Assembly (NCBI GenBank): GCA_025355105.1
Contig: JANYAE010000126.1
Location: 38,060-102,059 of the forward strand
Origin: Pseudomonadota bacterium
Lineage (GTDB): Bacteria; Pseudomonadota; Gammaproteobacteria; Steroidobacterales; Steroidobacteraceae
Direction of reading: 5' to 3'
Length of the DNA stretch: 64,000 nt
The notes beneath the pieces were generated by a model. That model saw only the letters and a list, made by a program, of their open reading frames with translations. It was not told the origin of the DNA and ran no database searches. Below are positions 51,547 to 60,390 of the stretch, piece by piece. The translations under genes and the position numbers were made by a program. Each line of letters starts with the position of its first letter. Within the stretch, counting starts at the first letter, position 1.

Positions 51547-52989
51547 ATGCCACGCACGCCCGGCTCCTCGCCCTGGCTGTCGACCGCTGGGATCCTCGCG
51601 CTCGCGGTGCTGCTGTCCGGCTCCTACTGCAGCTGGCGGGGCTACCACGTGCCCGGCGGTCTGCAGGGCTCGTCGACACAGACCTCGATCGGTCCGCTCG
51701 GCGGCTTCGCGAGCGTGTTCGTCGACGGCGTCGAGTACGCCGACTCGAGCGCCAGCGTCACGATCGACGGCGTGGCCGCGGCGGAGTCGCAGCTGCTGGT
51801 CGGCCAGGTAGCCACGGTCGGCGGCGCGAGCGGCAGTGCCACGACCGGTACGGCGAACAGCCTCGCGGTCACGACCAAGCTGGTCGGCCCGGTCTCGGCG
51901 ATCAGCCTCGCCGGCGGCACGGTCACGGTGCTCGGCCAGACCGTCGCGGTCACCGGCGACACCAGCATCGCGAGCGGCATCGCGCCGATCGACGTCGGCG
52001 GCCTGCTGATCGGCAGCCTGATCGCGGTGGATGGCTACCGGACCTCCGCCGGCCTGATCGCCTCGCGCTTCGATCTGGCCGCGGTCAGCCGGCCGCTGCG
52101 GGTCGCGGGCCCGGTCGCGAACCTCAACAGTACCGCCCAGACCTTCACGCTCGCTGGCACGACCGTCGACTACAGCGCGGCGTCCGGCGGGCTGCCTGCG
52201 CAGCTCGTGGACGGCAGCTACGTGATCGCGAGTGGCGGCACGCTGACGAGCGCGACGGTGCTGCGCGCCGCGCTGATCACGACGCAGGCGGAAGTGCCGA
52301 GCGGCGCCAGCGGCGCGAGCGGCACCGTGCACGGCGCGGTGACGCGATTCGGTTCTTCCAGCGACTTCGATGTCGGCGGGCAGACCGTCGCGACCAGCGC
52401 CACGACCACGTACCAGAGCGGCGTCAGCAGCGACGTCGCGGCCGACGTCGAGCTCGAGGTCAGCGGCCGCTACGGCGCGACCGGCATCCTGAACGCGACG
52501 AGCATCGCGCTGATACCGGCCGCGAATGTTCGCGTCGCCGCACCGGTCAGCGCGATCGACGCGGCGGGCAAGACGCTGACGGTCGCCGGCATCACGCTCG
52601 GCACCACCGTCGAGACGCGCTGGGACGACCGCAGCGCGACGCTGCTGCGGACCTTTGGCTTCGCGAACCTGCAGGTCGGTGACTGGGTGATCGTGCGCGG
52701 CGTCGCGGCCAGTGGCGCGAGCGCGACCGGCCGGGTCGTCGAACGCTGGGCGCAGCCGTCACCGGCGCTGGTCGAACTGCAGGACGTGGCGAGCTCGGTC
52801 GCGAGCCCGCAGTTCGCGCTGACCGGCATCACCGTATCGGCGATCGGCGCGACCTTCACCGACGTCAGCGGCGCGAGCCTGACGCCGGCGACCTTCTTCG
52901 CGACGGCCGCCGGGCGGCTGGTGCGTGCACGCGGCACGCTGTCGGTCACGGGGGCGCTGGTCGCCAGCAGCGTGGCGCTGCGCGACTGA
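51547..52989 (+). CDS. DUF5666 domain-containing exported protein
   Basis: A 480-aa product with a hydrophobic N-terminal signal (about 12-28; ending GSYC, possibly a lipobox). Four or five repeated small beta domains follow, with a recurring V-x-G-x-V-x-x-I/L pattern: LVGPVSAISLAGGTVTVLG, VAGPVANLNSTAQTFTLAGT, VHGAVTRFGSSSDFDVGGQT and VAAPVSAIDAAGKTLTVAGI. This is the DUF5666 repeat, found in exported proteins of unknown role. It follows the acyl-CoA dehydrogenase by 24 bases, but a functional link is not obvious. Confidence 0.82.
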   Translation: MPRTPGSSPWLSTAGILALAVLLSGSYCSWRGYHVPGGLQGSSTQTSIGPLGGFASVFVDGVEYADSSASVTIDGVAAAESQLLVGQVATVGGASGSATTGTANSLAVTTKLVGPVSAISLAGGTVTVLGQTVAVTGDTSIASGIAPIDVGGLLIGSLIAVDGYRTSAGLIASRFDLAAVSRPLRVAGPVANLNSTAQTFTLAGTTVDYSAASGGLPAQLVDGSYVIASGGTLTSATVLRAALITTQAEVPSGASGASGTVHGAVTRFGSSSDFDVGGQTVATSATTTYQSGVSSDVAADVELEVSGRYGATGILNATSIALIPAANVRVAAPVSAIDAAGKTLTVAGITLGTTVETRWDDRSATLLRTFGFANLQVGDWVIVRGVAASGASATGRVVERWAQPSPALVELQDVASSVASPQFALTGITVSAIGATFTDVSGASLTPATFFATAAGRLVRARGTLSVTGALVASSVALRD

Positions 52990-52991
52990 GC

Positions 52992-53013
52992 GCGGCGCGA
53001 GGGTCCGCGCCGC
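52992..53013 (+). terminator. Hairpin directly after the DUF5666 gene
   Basis: GCGGCGCG and CGCGCCGC form an 8-bp GC stem around AGGGTC, starting 2 bases after the stop. No U-run follows. The remaining 150 bases to the next gene show nothing recognisable. Confidence 0.42.
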
Positions 53014-53166
53014 GGCGGTCGTCCAGGGCGGGTGGCGAACCACCAGGTCGGGCGGCCGCACGCGGCGCGGTATGGACGAAGCGTACGCCGCCCGCGCCGC
53101 CCGCGGCGCCCGCCGAGCGTCTGAATTTGGCGACTCGGGCGCGGCACGCGCGGATGAGGCAGGGCG

Positions 53167-53727
53167 TTGACTCCCAAGGGCGTTCCGCGACGATTCAAGG
53201 CCGACGGGCGAGAGCGGCTGCTGGCGCGCTTCGAGTCGGCGCTGGCCGAGCACGATGGCGCGACGGGCGCGGAATGCGTCCACGAGCTGTGGATGCGCGG
53301 CGAGATCGGCCTCAACGTCGAGCGCCTGCTCGAGCGGCTGTGGGCGGGTGCCGCGGCGTCGGTGCCGGACTGGCTGCCGATGCGCCACGTCGCCTGGCTG
53401 CCGCTGGCTTACGAGGTCGCGGCGCGCTGCGTCGCGACGCAGCGCGGGCGCTCGAACCTCTACCTCGTGCTGCTGGACTACGCCGACGGCGCCGGCGACC
53501 CCTACGGCGCCTACGTCGGCATGACGGACTACGCGCCGGCCGAGCGCTTCGACCAGCACAAGGCCGGCATCCGCGCCTCGGGGAGCGTGCTGAAGCGCGG
53601 CCTCGAGGTGCTGACGGGCCCGGTGCTGCACCTGCAGCGCGTCGCGCGCGCCGAGGCGGCACGGATCGAGTCGGAGCTCGCCGAGGCGCTGCGCGCCGCG
53701 GGGCTGCGCGTGCACGGCGGACACTGA
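53167..53727 (+). CDS. Hypothetical protein with GIY-YIG-like C-terminal half
   Basis: I do not recognise a named family. The 186-aa product has an N-terminal helical part (about 1-90) and a C-terminal part with SNLYLVLLDYADGAGDPYGA and YVGMTDYAPAERFDQHKAGI, followed by SGSVLKRGLEVL. The YLV...AYVGMT...RF..H pattern recalls GIY-YIG nuclease-fold proteins, although the canonical GIY-YIG pair and terminal Asn are not clear. The start codon is TTG and is uncertain. It stands alone on this strand. Confidence 0.6.
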   Translation: MTPKGVPRRFKADGRERLLARFESALAEHDGATGAECVHELWMRGEIGLNVERLLERLWAGAAASVPDWLPMRHVAWLPLAYEVAARCVATQRGRSNLYLVLLDYADGAGDPYGAYVGMTDYAPAERFDQHKAGIRASGSVLKRGLEVLTGPVLHLQRVARAEAARIESELAEALRAAGLRVHGGH

Positions 53728-53795
53728 GTGGTGGGCACCGCGCGCGAAGCGCAGGTGTACGCTCAGGCCCGTTCGAACGACCGCGAGGAGCGGAC

Positions 53796-53912
53796 ATGGG
53801 CAAGCTGAGCCGCACGCTGACCTGGCCGGCCCGGCACAGGCCGCCGAGGCCGCCAGGGCTGCGCGTCGCGCGCGCCGAAGACCACGATGCCGCGCCGCGC
53901 CGCGCCGGCTGA
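53796..53912 (+). CDS. Possible small ORF (38 aa) upstream of the CPXCG gene
   Basis: An ATG preceded by a strong ribosome-binding site (GCGAGGAGCGGAC) opens a 38-codon frame, MGKLSRTLTWPARHR onward, very rich in Arg and Pro. It overlaps the start of the next gene by 26 bases in another frame. It could be a leader or uORF that couples translation, or the ribosome-binding site may belong to a decayed gene. No homology is apparent. Confidence 0.25.
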   Translation: MGKLSRTLTWPARHRPPRPPGLRVARAEDHDAAPRRAG

Positions 53913-54210
53913 CGGAGCCGCGTCGCGCGCACGTCGCGTGACTGCCGCGACGCCGGATGCGGCGGCGGTCGATGCGCTCTACGGGCTCGAGCCCGTCTTC
54001 GAGCCCGGTCGCGCCGATGCGGCGCTTGGCGGCTTCGTCGCGGTCGATTGCCCGTACTGCGGCGAGCGCTACGAGACGCCGGTGGATCTGACCGCCGGTT
54101 CGTTCAGCGCGATCGAGGACTGTCAGATCTGCTGCCGCCCGATCGAGCTCGACGTCGAGGTTGACGCCGCCGGCGCACTCACGCGGCTGCTGCTTCGCCG
54201 ACTCGACTAG
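53887..54210 (+). CDS. CPXCG-motif cysteine-rich protein
   Basis: The conserved part (about 48-107) is VDCPYCGERYETPVDLTAGS, FSAIEDCQICCRPIELDV: the CPYCG knuckle plus DCQICCRP give four to five Cys, probably a zinc site. Members are usually about 60-70 aa, so the 107-aa form has an extra N-terminus; a GTG at 53938 would shorten it to 90 aa. Function is unknown. It converges with the GNAT gene. Confidence 0.8.
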   Translation: MPRRAAPADGAASRARRVTAATPDAAAVDALYGLEPVFEPGRADAALGGFVAVDCPYCGERYETPVDLTAGSFSAIEDCQICCRPIELDVEVDAAGALTRLLLRRLD

Positions 54211-54770
54211 GTGCCGAAACGCAGCACCTGGCGCCAGGCGGCGCGCTGTGCTTTCAACGCATAGTCGACCACGCCGATCTGCTCCTCGGCGAGTTCCACC
54301 GCGGCGCTGAACGGCGTCAGCGGCGGCACGTGGATGAAGCCATCGGCCTCGTCGTGACTGAACGAGATCTCGGCGTGCGCCGCACGCGCGAGGCGCATCA
54401 GGTCGCCGTTCTCGGCGAGGCAGTGCATGAACAGCCGGTCGGCACCGACGATGCGCGCGTGGCTGAGCGCACGGCGCATCAGCAGCGCGCCGAGACCGCG
54501 GCGGCGGGCGCTTGCGAGCACGCTGATGCCGAGCTCGACCACGCCCTGCTCCGGGCACAGGTGCGCGACGCCGAGCAGCTCGAGCTCCTCCCCGTAGATG
54601 CCGAGGACGGTCGATCGGTCGAAGTCGATGCCGTTCACGTAGCTCGCGATCGACTCGGCGCCGACGTAGGTCCCGAAGCGCAGATAGGCGTCGCGGCGCG
54701 ACAGCGCGCCAAAGTGCGCCAGCAGCGCCGGTCGGTGGCTAGGGTTCAGGTGGCGAGCGTTGAGGTGCAC
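54207..54770 (-). CDS. GNAT-family N-acetyltransferase
   Basis: A 187-aa acetyltransferase-fold protein. The acetyl-CoA pyrophosphate loop is present as SARRRGLGALLMRRALSHAR (R/Q-x-x-G-x-G/A), preceded by the beta4 strand VVELGISVLA and followed by DRLFMHCLAENGDLMRLARA. FGALSRRDAYLRFGTYV resembles the N-terminus of protein-acetyltransferase-like GNATs. Substrate unknown. It overlaps the CPXCG gene stop by four bases in convergent orientation. Confidence 0.85.
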   Translation of the reverse strand: MHLNARHLNPSHRPALLAHFGALSRRDAYLRFGTYVGAESIASYVNGIDFDRSTVLGIYGEELELLGVAHLCPEQGVVELGISVLASARRRGLGALLMRRALSHARIVGADRLFMHCLAENGDLMRLARAAHAEISFSHDEADGFIHVPPLTPFSAAVELAEEQIGVVDYALKAQRAAWRQVLRFGT

Positions 54771-55099
54771 GGGCCCATCCGGTTATTGCGGCGCAGCATA
54801 CGCGCTACAAGCTATCGGCGCCGTGACCTGGGTCCTGAGTTGCGGTAAGCCCGGACGGCGTAGCGGCGGCCCGCAGTCGGCATGCCCCCGGGTCACGCAA
54901 GGCCTGAGGATACTCGCCAATAGATCAATGAATACAGTGATTTGCAGTGGCGCAGCGGCGCCCGGGCGCACGTCGCGCAGGGGCCGCGCCGGCCTTGTCG
55001 ACGCGCTGCGAGCTTGCCGGCCTCCGCACATGAAAGTTCGTCCAGCGCACGGTGAATCCCGGCGTGACGGGCTTGCACCGCCCGGCGGCCGCGGCGACG
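54771..55099. other. Intergenic region between GNAT and DUF1684 genes
   Basis: This divergent gap of about 330 bases includes a locally AT-rich patch (about 54905-54945, with runs such as CAATAGATCAATGAATACAG) that stands out in a 70% GC background and is the likely promoter area. No protein or RNA gene can be supported. Confidence 0.45.
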
Positions 55100-56062
55100 A
55101 TGCCGCCGGTCGAGTGGACCAAGCGAGGGCGCCGCGTGCTGATACAACCCCGACCGCAGCGCCTGGCAACGGCCTGCCGGGCGACCGCGTTGCTGCTGTT
55201 GCTCGCGGTGCCGATCGTGGCCGCCGCCGCGGAGGACGAGGTGGCGGCGGTGCACCGCTGGCGCGCCGCACGGGTGACCGAGATCGCCGGCGAGGACGGC
55301 TGGCTCAGCGTCGTCGGCCTGCACTGGCTCAAGCCCGGCATCAATACGCTCGGCCGCGCCAAGGGCAACGACATCGTGCTGCAAGGCGCCGCGCTTTCGC
55401 CGCGCGCCGGCCGCCTCATGGTCGACGGCCGCTCGGTGCGGCTCGAGCCGCAAGCGGACAGCGGCATCACGCTGGACGGCCACGCCGCCGCCGCGCTCGA
55501 AGTCACGCCGCCTGCCGCGGGCGACGGCGTGGTGCTGCGCTGCGGATCGCTGCGCTTCTACGTCATCGAGCGCGGCGGCCGATTCGCGCTGCGGGTCCGC
55601 GACGCCGACAGCCGTGCGCGGCGCGCGTTCCGCGGACTCGATTATTTCCCCATCGATCCGTCATGGGTCGTCGAGGCGCGCTTCGAGCGCTACGAGCCGC
55701 TGCGTCACGTGCCGATCGTCAACGTGCTCGGCGACGAGGTCGACATGCTGGCCCCCGGCGCGCTGATCTTCACTCGCGACGGACACGAATGGCGCTTGGA
55801 CGCGCTGCTCGAGGCCGCAGGCGACGATCACCTGTTCGTGATGTTCGCCGACGGCACGTCCGGCCACGAGACCTACGGCGCCGGCCGCTTTCTGCACGTG
55901 CCGCTGCCGTCCGGCGGCGGCGTGCGTGTCGATTTCAACGAGGCCTACAACCCGCCGTGCGCGTTCACGGGCTTCGCGACCTGTCCGCTGCCGCCGCTGC
56001 AGAACCGCATCGCGCTCGCGGTGCGCGCCGGCGAGGTGCGCTACCGCAGCGCGGCACACTGA
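55100..56062 (+). CDS. DUF1684 exported protein
   Basis: A 320-aa product (from the ATG) with a signal segment (about 22-43) and a DUF1684 domain: DGWLSVVGLHWLKPGINTLG, a FHA-like beta region, ARRAFRGLDYFPIDPSWVVE and the C-terminal signature RVDFNEAYNPPCAFTGFATC, PLPPLQNRIALAVRAGE. Function is unknown. GTG at 55052 (longer) and GTG at 55136 (shorter, GAGGG upstream) are alternative starts; the signal peptide fits 55136 best. The amidohydrolase pair follows after 76 bases. Confidence 0.85.
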   Translation: MPPVEWTKRGRRVLIQPRPQRLATACRATALLLLLAVPIVAAAAEDEVAAVHRWRAARVTEIAGEDGWLSVVGLHWLKPGINTLGRAKGNDIVLQGAALSPRAGRLMVDGRSVRLEPQADSGITLDGHAAAALEVTPPAAGDGVVLRCGSLRFYVIERGGRFALRVRDADSRARRAFRGLDYFPIDPSWVVEARFERYEPLRHVPIVNVLGDEVDMLAPGALIFTRDGHEWRLDALLEAAGDDHLFVMFADGTSGHETYGAGRFLHVPLPSGGGVRVDFNEAYNPPCAFTGFATCPLPPLQNRIALAVRAGEVRYRSAAH

Positions 56063-56138
56063 GCGCCGGCGCCCCGCCTGCACTGCGCTAGACTGCGCCG
56101 AGCGGCAGCACCGAGCGCCGCACACCGGGGGATTTCGC

Positions 56139-57563
56139 ATGCGATTCAGCCACACGCGCGCCGTGCAGCGCTTCGCCGCGCTGGCCGTCGGCGCCGGCCT
56201 CGCTGCCGCGCTGGCTGCGGCCGAGCCGGCCACGCCGTCTGCCGACCCGTATCCGTCAACCTACGCCGCGAGCGCCGCGGCGCCGGTGCTGATTCGCGGC
56301 GCCACGGTGCTCACCGGCAGCGGCGCACGGCTCGAGGACACCGACGTGCTGGTCGCGGACGGCAAGGTGGCCGCGGTCGGTCAGCATCTCGCCACGCCGG
56401 AAGGCGCGCGCATCGTCGAGGGCAAGGGACGCTGGGTGACGCCCGGCCTTATCGACGTGCACTCGCACCTCGGCGTCTACCCGAGCCCGGCGGTGTCCGG
56501 CAACAGCGACGGCAACGAGGCCACCGCGCCCGTGACCGCCAACGTCTGGGCCGAGCACTCGGTGTGGCCGGTGGACCCTGGCTTCGACACGGCGCTCGCC
56601 GGCGGCATCACGACCCTCGAGATTCTGCCCGGCTCCGCCAATCTGATCGGCGGCCGTTCGGTGATTCTTAAGAACGTGGCGGCGGTCACCTACCAGGCGA
56701 TGAAGTTCCCGGGTGCGCCGCAGGGACTCAAGATGGCCTGCGGCGAGAACCCGAAGCGGGTCTACGGCGCGGGCCGCAACATGGCGCCGTCGACGCGCAT
56801 GGGCAACGTCGCGGGCTACCGCGCGCAGTGGATCGAGGCGCAGGAGTACCTGCGCGATCTCGGCGCCTACCAGGCGAAGCTGAAGGCCGGTGGCAAGTCG
56901 GCCGAGGACGCGAAGCCGCCGAAACGCGACCTGCGGCTCGAGACGCTCGCCGGTGTCCTGAAGGGCGAGATCGCGGTGCAGATGCACTGCTACCGCGCCG
57001 ACGAGATGGCGATCATGCTCGACATGGCGCGCGAGTTCGGCTTCCGGATCGCGGCCTTCCACCACGCGGTCGAGGCCTACAAGATCGCGAACCTGCTGGC
57101 CGAGCGCGGCGTCTGCGCTGCGATGTGGGCGGACTGGTGGGGCTTCAAGATGGAGGCCAACGACGGCATCCAGGAAAACATCGCGCTCGTCGACGCCGCG
57201 CCGCAGAGCTGCGCGATCGTGCACTCGGACTCCGAAGAGGGCATCCAGCGCCTCAATCAGGAGGCTGCCAAGGCGGCCGCGCGCGGCCGCGCCGCCGGCC
57301 TCGACATCCCGCCTGAGCGCGCCATCCGCTGGCTGACGCTGAACCCGGCCCGCGCGCTCGGTATCGACGGCCGCACCGGTACGCTCGAGCCCGGCAAGAT
57401 GGCCGACCTCGTCGTCTGGAACCGCAACCCGTTCAGCGTCTACGCGCTTGCCGACGAGGTCTACATCGACGGCGTGCTGCAGTTTGACCGGGCGCATCCG
57501 CCGGTGCTGCCACGCTCGGACTTCATGCTCGGACAGCCTGCCGCCGCCGGAGTCGCACCATGA
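56139..57563 (+). CDS. Exported amidohydrolase family protein, complete metal site
   Basis: A 474-aa metallo-dependent hydrolase with a signal peptide (about 1-28). The HxH metal motif is in WVTPGLIDVHSHLGVYPSPA; a downstream His lies in IAVQMHCYRADEMAIML, another in IAAFHHAVEAY, and the metal Asp is in CAIVHSDSEEGIQRL. The C-terminal urease-like beta-barrel closes with GTLEPGKMADLVVWNRNPFS. It probably cleaves cyclic amides or dipeptide-like compounds in the periplasm. The stop overlaps the next gene's ATG (ATGA). Confidence 0.9.
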   Translation: MRFSHTRAVQRFAALAVGAGLAAALAAAEPATPSADPYPSTYAASAAAPVLIRGATVLTGSGARLEDTDVLVADGKVAAVGQHLATPEGARIVEGKGRWVTPGLIDVHSHLGVYPSPAVSGNSDGNEATAPVTANVWAEHSVWPVDPGFDTALAGGITTLEILPGSANLIGGRSVILKNVAAVTYQAMKFPGAPQGLKMACGENPKRVYGAGRNMAPSTRMGNVAGYRAQWIEAQEYLRDLGAYQAKLKAGGKSAEDAKPPKRDLRLETLAGVLKGEIAVQMHCYRADEMAIMLDMAREFGFRIAAFHHAVEAYKIANLLAERGVCAAMWADWWGFKMEANDGIQENIALVDAAPQSCAIVHSDSEEGIQRLNQEAAKAAARGRAAGLDIPPERAIRWLTLNPARALGIDGRTGTLEPGKMADLVVWNRNPFSVYALADEVYIDGVLQFDRAHPPVLPRSDFMLGQPAAAGVAP

Positions 57564-58846
57564 TTCGCCTGCAGCAGATCGAAATGGCCGCCTTCGCCGG
57601 CGCGTGTCTCCTGGCCGCCTGCCCGGTCGGCGCCGCGCCGGCCGCGGTGCTGCTCAAGAACGGCGTCATCCACACCCAGGCCGCGCGCGGCACGATCGAC
57701 GGCGGCAGCGTGCTGATCGTCGCGGGTCGTGTCACCGCGATCGGCCGCGATCTCGTCGCGCCGGCCGGTGCCGAGGTCATCGACCTCAAGGGCCGGCCGG
57801 TGACGCCCGCGCTGTTTGGTGGCGTCGGCCAGATGGGCGTCACGGAGGTCGAGGCCGAGGCGTCGACCAACGACAGCACGCTGAAGCTCGGCCAGATGCG
57901 TCCGGAGTTCGACCTGACCTACGCCTTCAATCCGGACTCGGTGCCGCTCGCCGTGTCGCGCGTCGAGGGCATCGGCTTCGCGCTGCTCGCGCCCGGCGCC
58001 GAAGCCGGTCGCAAGGGCGGCCCGGGCAGCTCGATCATCGCCGGCCTCGGCTCCGTGGTGCGGCTCGACGGCCGCCGACCGCGCGCGCCGGTCGCGCTGG
58101 CGGTGACCGTCGGCGCCGACGCGGGGCCGCTGGCAGGCGAGAGCCGCGCCGCGGCCTTCATGCTGCTCGCGCAGGCGCTCGAGGAGGCGCGCGCCGCCGC
58201 GCCGCTCGCCGCCGGCGAGCAGCGGCTGCTGACGCCGGCGGGACGACGCGTGCTGAAGAGCTTCCTGCTCGAGCAGAAGCCGGTCGTGTTCGAGGTCGAC
58301 CGCGCTGCCGACATCCGCACCGTGGTCGAGTTCGCGGCGCGCGAGAAGCTCAAGGCCGTCGTCCACGGTGGCGCCGAGGCGTGGCGCCTCGCGCCGCTGC
58401 TCGCCCGCGCACAGGTGCCGGTGGTGCTCGATCCGCTCGACGACCTGCCCGAGCAGTTCGACCAGATCGGCGCGACGCTCGAGAACGCGGCGCGCTTGCA
58501 CGCCGCGGGCGTCACCGTGGTGTTCAGCCGGCGCTCCGCGTCGCCGCACGATGCGCGCAAGCTGCGCCAGGCCGCCGGCAACGCCGTGGCGCACGGTCTG
58601 CCATGGGACGCGGCGCTGGCGGCGCTGACCAGCGCACCGGCGAAGGTGTTCCGCGCCGCCGCCGAGTTCGGCAGCATCGAGGCTGGCCGGCCGGCCAACC
58701 TCGTGGTCTGGAGTGGTGACCCGCTCGAGGTGTCGACTCTCGTGGACGCCTCGTGGCTCGACGGCCGCCGCCAGTCGCTGCGCAGCCGCCAGACCGAGCT
58801 GCGCGACCGTTACCTCGCCAAGCTCAAGGCCGGCGCGGCGCGCTGA
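57560..58846 (+). CDS. Amidohydrolase-like protein lacking the HxH metal motif
   Basis: A 428-aa exported homologue of the preceding protein (signal about 1-25). The beta-barrel ends are conserved: VLLKNGVIHTQAARGTIDGG, VIDLKGRPVTPALFGGVGQM and IEAGRPANLVVWSGDPLEV. Where the partner has DVHSHLG this one has GGVGQMG, so both first metal His are gone. Later ligands are also poorly kept (a His in KAVVHGGAEAW survives). It is translationally coupled to the active-looking partner, so I infer a pseudoenzyme subunit of a heteromeric amidohydrolase. Such pairs occur in related genomes. Confidence 0.85.
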   Translation: MIRLQQIEMAAFAGACLLAACPVGAAPAAVLLKNGVIHTQAARGTIDGGSVLIVAGRVTAIGRDLVAPAGAEVIDLKGRPVTPALFGGVGQMGVTEVEAEASTNDSTLKLGQMRPEFDLTYAFNPDSVPLAVSRVEGIGFALLAPGAEAGRKGGPGSSIIAGLGSVVRLDGRRPRAPVALAVTVGADAGPLAGESRAAAFMLLAQALEEARAAAPLAAGEQRLLTPAGRRVLKSFLLEQKPVVFEVDRAADIRTVVEFAAREKLKAVVHGGAEAWRLAPLLARAQVPVVLDPLDDLPEQFDQIGATLENAARLHAAGVTVVFSRRSASPHDARKLRQAAGNAVAHGLPWDAALAALTSAPAKVFRAAAEFGSIEAGRPANLVVWSGDPLEVSTLVDASWLDGRRQSLRSRQTELRDRYLAKLKAGAAR

Positions 58847-58855
58847 GCGGCGCCA

Positions 58856-60253
58856 TCAGCCCTTGCCGGCGAGCGCCTTGATCAGCACGTACCAGTGCGT
58901 CAGGCCGTTGTAGAAGGACGTGACCGGGATGCGCTCGTCGAGGCCGTGTGCGAAGCCCTCGCTTTCCTTCTCGAAGCTGCTGCCGACGCCGTAGGTCGGG
59001 ATGCCGCCGTTGCGGTACACGAGACCGTCGGTTGCGTACGCCGCCTGGGTCGGCACGATGCGCGCACCGGGGTTGGCGGCTTGCACCGCGCCGCTCACGA
59101 CGCGCATCACGTCCTCACGCAGCGGTGACGCGTCCGAGGTCGTCGGCTCGTAGTTGCGCTTGACCTCGACCTTCGGGCCGCAGAGCCGCTGCAGGGTCTG
59201 CTCGACCTCGGCCACGGTCGTGCCGGGGAAGACGCGGCAGTTGACGCCCGCGGTAGCGGACTGCGGCAGCGCGTTCTCGGCGTGGCCGCCCTGCAGCAGG
59301 GTCGCGATGCAGGTGGTGCGCAGCTTGCCGACGAACTGCGGATATTTGGTGATCACGGCCACCGCCGCGGCATCGTGCGGGTCCGCGACGTAACTCTTCA
59401 TCGCCGCCGCCAGCGGCGCAGGCGCCGACTGGCTCGCCGCCCGGAAGTCGCCAAGCGTCCAGTCGTTCCAGCGCACCGGGAACTCGTAGCCCTGGATCGC
59501 CTTGAGCGCGTCGGCGAGTTCGTAGATCGCGTTGTCGGCGCGCGGTTGCGAGCTGTGGCCGCCGGGATTGCGGGTCGTGACCGAGAAGGTCACCGAGTAC
59601 TTCTCTGCGCCCTGCACGTAGAACAGCGTGGGCTTGCCGGTGTCCTCGGCGAGCACGCCGCCGCCACCGTCGCCGTTGAGGGCGAATTCAGCATCGACCA
59701 GGTCGCGGTGGTGGCGCACGAGGTCGTCGGCGGTGGCCTGCGCGGTTTCCTCGTCGCCGCTGAAGGCGATGATCAGGTCGCGGCTCGGCACGAAGCCCTC
59801 CGCCTTGAGCCGCAGGAAGGTCTCGGTGAGCAGCGCCACCTCCTGCTTGACGTCGGTCGTGCCGCGACCGAAGAAGTAGCCGTTCTCCTCGGTCAGTTTG
59901 AACGGGTCGCGCTGCCAGTCGGAGCGCTTCGCCGTGACGACGTCCATGTGCGCGAGGAACGCGACCGGCCGGCCGCCCTTGCCGGTGCCGCGGTAGCGCA
60001 CCACCAGCGAGGCGGTCTCGCCGAGCGGCAGCACGTGCACGTCGGCGGCCGGGAAACCACCCTTGCGGAAGCGCTCGGCCAGGTACTCGGCGAGCTTCGG
60101 CACCTGGCCGCGGCCGATCGAGGTCTCGTAGCCGATCGCGGCAGCGAAGATCTCGCGCGCCTCGGCGCGCACGGCCTCCGGCGCCGGCGGTGCGGCGCCG
60201 GAGGCCACGGCGGCGAGCGCAAGGACGGCGGCGAGCGGGGCGAATCGATTCAT
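58856..60253 (-). CDS. M20-family metallopeptidase, exported
   Basis: A 465-aa di-zinc peptidase with a signal peptide (about 1-20). Metal ligands: His in VAFLAHMDVVTAKRSDW, Asp in FFGRGTTDVKQEVALL, the catalytic Glu-Glu in IIAFSGDEETAQAT, Asp in FALNGDGGGG and the C-terminal His in ESEGFAHGLDERIPV. A dimerisation domain (about 205-330; NPGGHSSQPRADNAIYELAD) is inserted as usual. It probably trims peptides in the periplasm. It is convergent with the amidohydrolase pair, close enough that shared metabolism of peptides is plausible. Confidence 0.92.
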   Translation of the reverse strand: MNRFAPLAAVLALAAVASGAAPPAPEAVRAEAREIFAAAIGYETSIGRGQVPKLAEYLAERFRKGGFPAADVHVLPLGETASLVVRYRGTGKGGRPVAFLAHMDVVTAKRSDWQRDPFKLTEENGYFFGRGTTDVKQEVALLTETFLRLKAEGFVPSRDLIIAFSGDEETAQATADDLVRHHRDLVDAEFALNGDGGGGVLAEDTGKPTLFYVQGAEKYSVTFSVTTRNPGGHSSQPRADNAIYELADALKAIQGYEFPVRWNDWTLGDFRAASQSAPAPLAAAMKSYVADPHDAAAVAVITKYPQFVGKLRTTCIATLLQGGHAENALPQSATAGVNCRVFPGTTVAEVEQTLQRLCGPKVEVKRNYEPTTSDASPLREDVMRVVSGAVQAANPGARIVPTQAAYATDGLVYRNGGIPTYGVGSSFEKESEGFAHGLDERIPVTSFYNGLTHWYVLIKALAGKG

Positions 60254-60390
60254 GGCGGACTCCGCGGCACCGGCGCGAGGCGGCCGGCGGCAGCACTATA
60301 TCGGGGTTGGCCCAAGTTGAAACAGCGGCGACGAGGTGGCACCGTAGCGACGCTCCCCGCGTCCGCTCCCGCGCCACCAGGCAAGTCACC

